From NCBI RefSeq assembly GCF_000004075.3, contig NC_026659.2:1860001-1924000 (forward strand): DNA of 64,000 nt. Direction: 5' to 3'. Shown here piece after piece: positions 63,990-64,000 of the stretch (within the stretch, counting starts at the first letter, position 1; each line of letters begins with the position of its first letter). The position numbers and the translations under genes are program-made. The stretch comes from Cucumis sativus (taxonomy: Eukaryota; Streptophyta; Magnoliopsida; Cucurbitales; Cucurbitaceae). Under the pieces are notes generated by a model that made no database searches, had not been told where the DNA came from, and worked only from the letters and a program-made list of their open reading frames with translations.

Positions 63990-64000
63990 ACCCCACACTC

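Noticed and set aside
1-64000. CRISPR arrays, bacterial operons or phage genes
   Set aside because: The intron-rich plant genes rule out a prokaryotic source, and no regularly spaced direct repeats of CRISPR type are present.

Overview
The window is plant nuclear DNA. It is AT-rich, its genes are split by GT..AG introns, and long stretches between genes hold only microsatellites, fold-back elements and decayed repeats. The genes are dicot-like. Several dispersed elements resemble repeats I associate with cucurbit genomes, so a Cucurbitaceae species (cucumber or melon type) is my best guess, but that is inference.

I rebuilt nine genes exon by exon and checked that splice phases close. Left to right: (1) 461-4388, minus, 13 exons, an LRR receptor-like pseudokinase; (2) 9686-13153, minus, 6 exons, a GT90/DUF821 (rumi-type) glycosyltransferase; (3) 21884-22733, plus, and (4) 29345-30305, plus, two LURP-one-related (LOR, DUF567) genes with the same three-exon plan; (5) 31096-35813, minus, 9 exons, a 1070-residue NT-C2 plus coiled-coil protein; (6) 45082-45294, minus, a 70-residue intronless gene of unknown function; (7) 48272-50892, plus, 5 exons, a remorin whose C-terminal anchor is out of frame by one base; (8) 51387-55388, minus, 11 exons, a TET10-type tetraspanin; (9) 57837-63444, minus, 14 exons, a plastid-type S1-domain RNA-binding protein. 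A telo-box/site II promoter at the right edge points to a further plus-strand gene outside the window.

Genes 1-5, 7 and 8 recall, in the same order, an Arabidopsis chromosome 1 segment (about At1g63260 to At1g63430). I state this from memory and it needs checking. These are ordinary eukaryotic genes, not an operon, but the receptor-like protein, remorin, tetraspanin and NT-C2 protein all belong to membrane-associated families.

The long gene-poor tracts (4.9-9.7, 13.2-21.8, 22.7-29.2 and 35.8-45.1 kb) hold most of the unusual material: two adjacent decayed 5S rRNA-like copies, a tRNA-derived SINE, two copies of one long terminal-inverted-repeat MITE family, two copies of a GATA/TATC-rich MITE family, a fold-back element, a CACTA-like remnant and, inside a tetraspanin intron, the frameshifted 3' end of a LINE. 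I found no CRISPR array, intact autonomous transposon, tRNA gene or clearly new multi-gene system.
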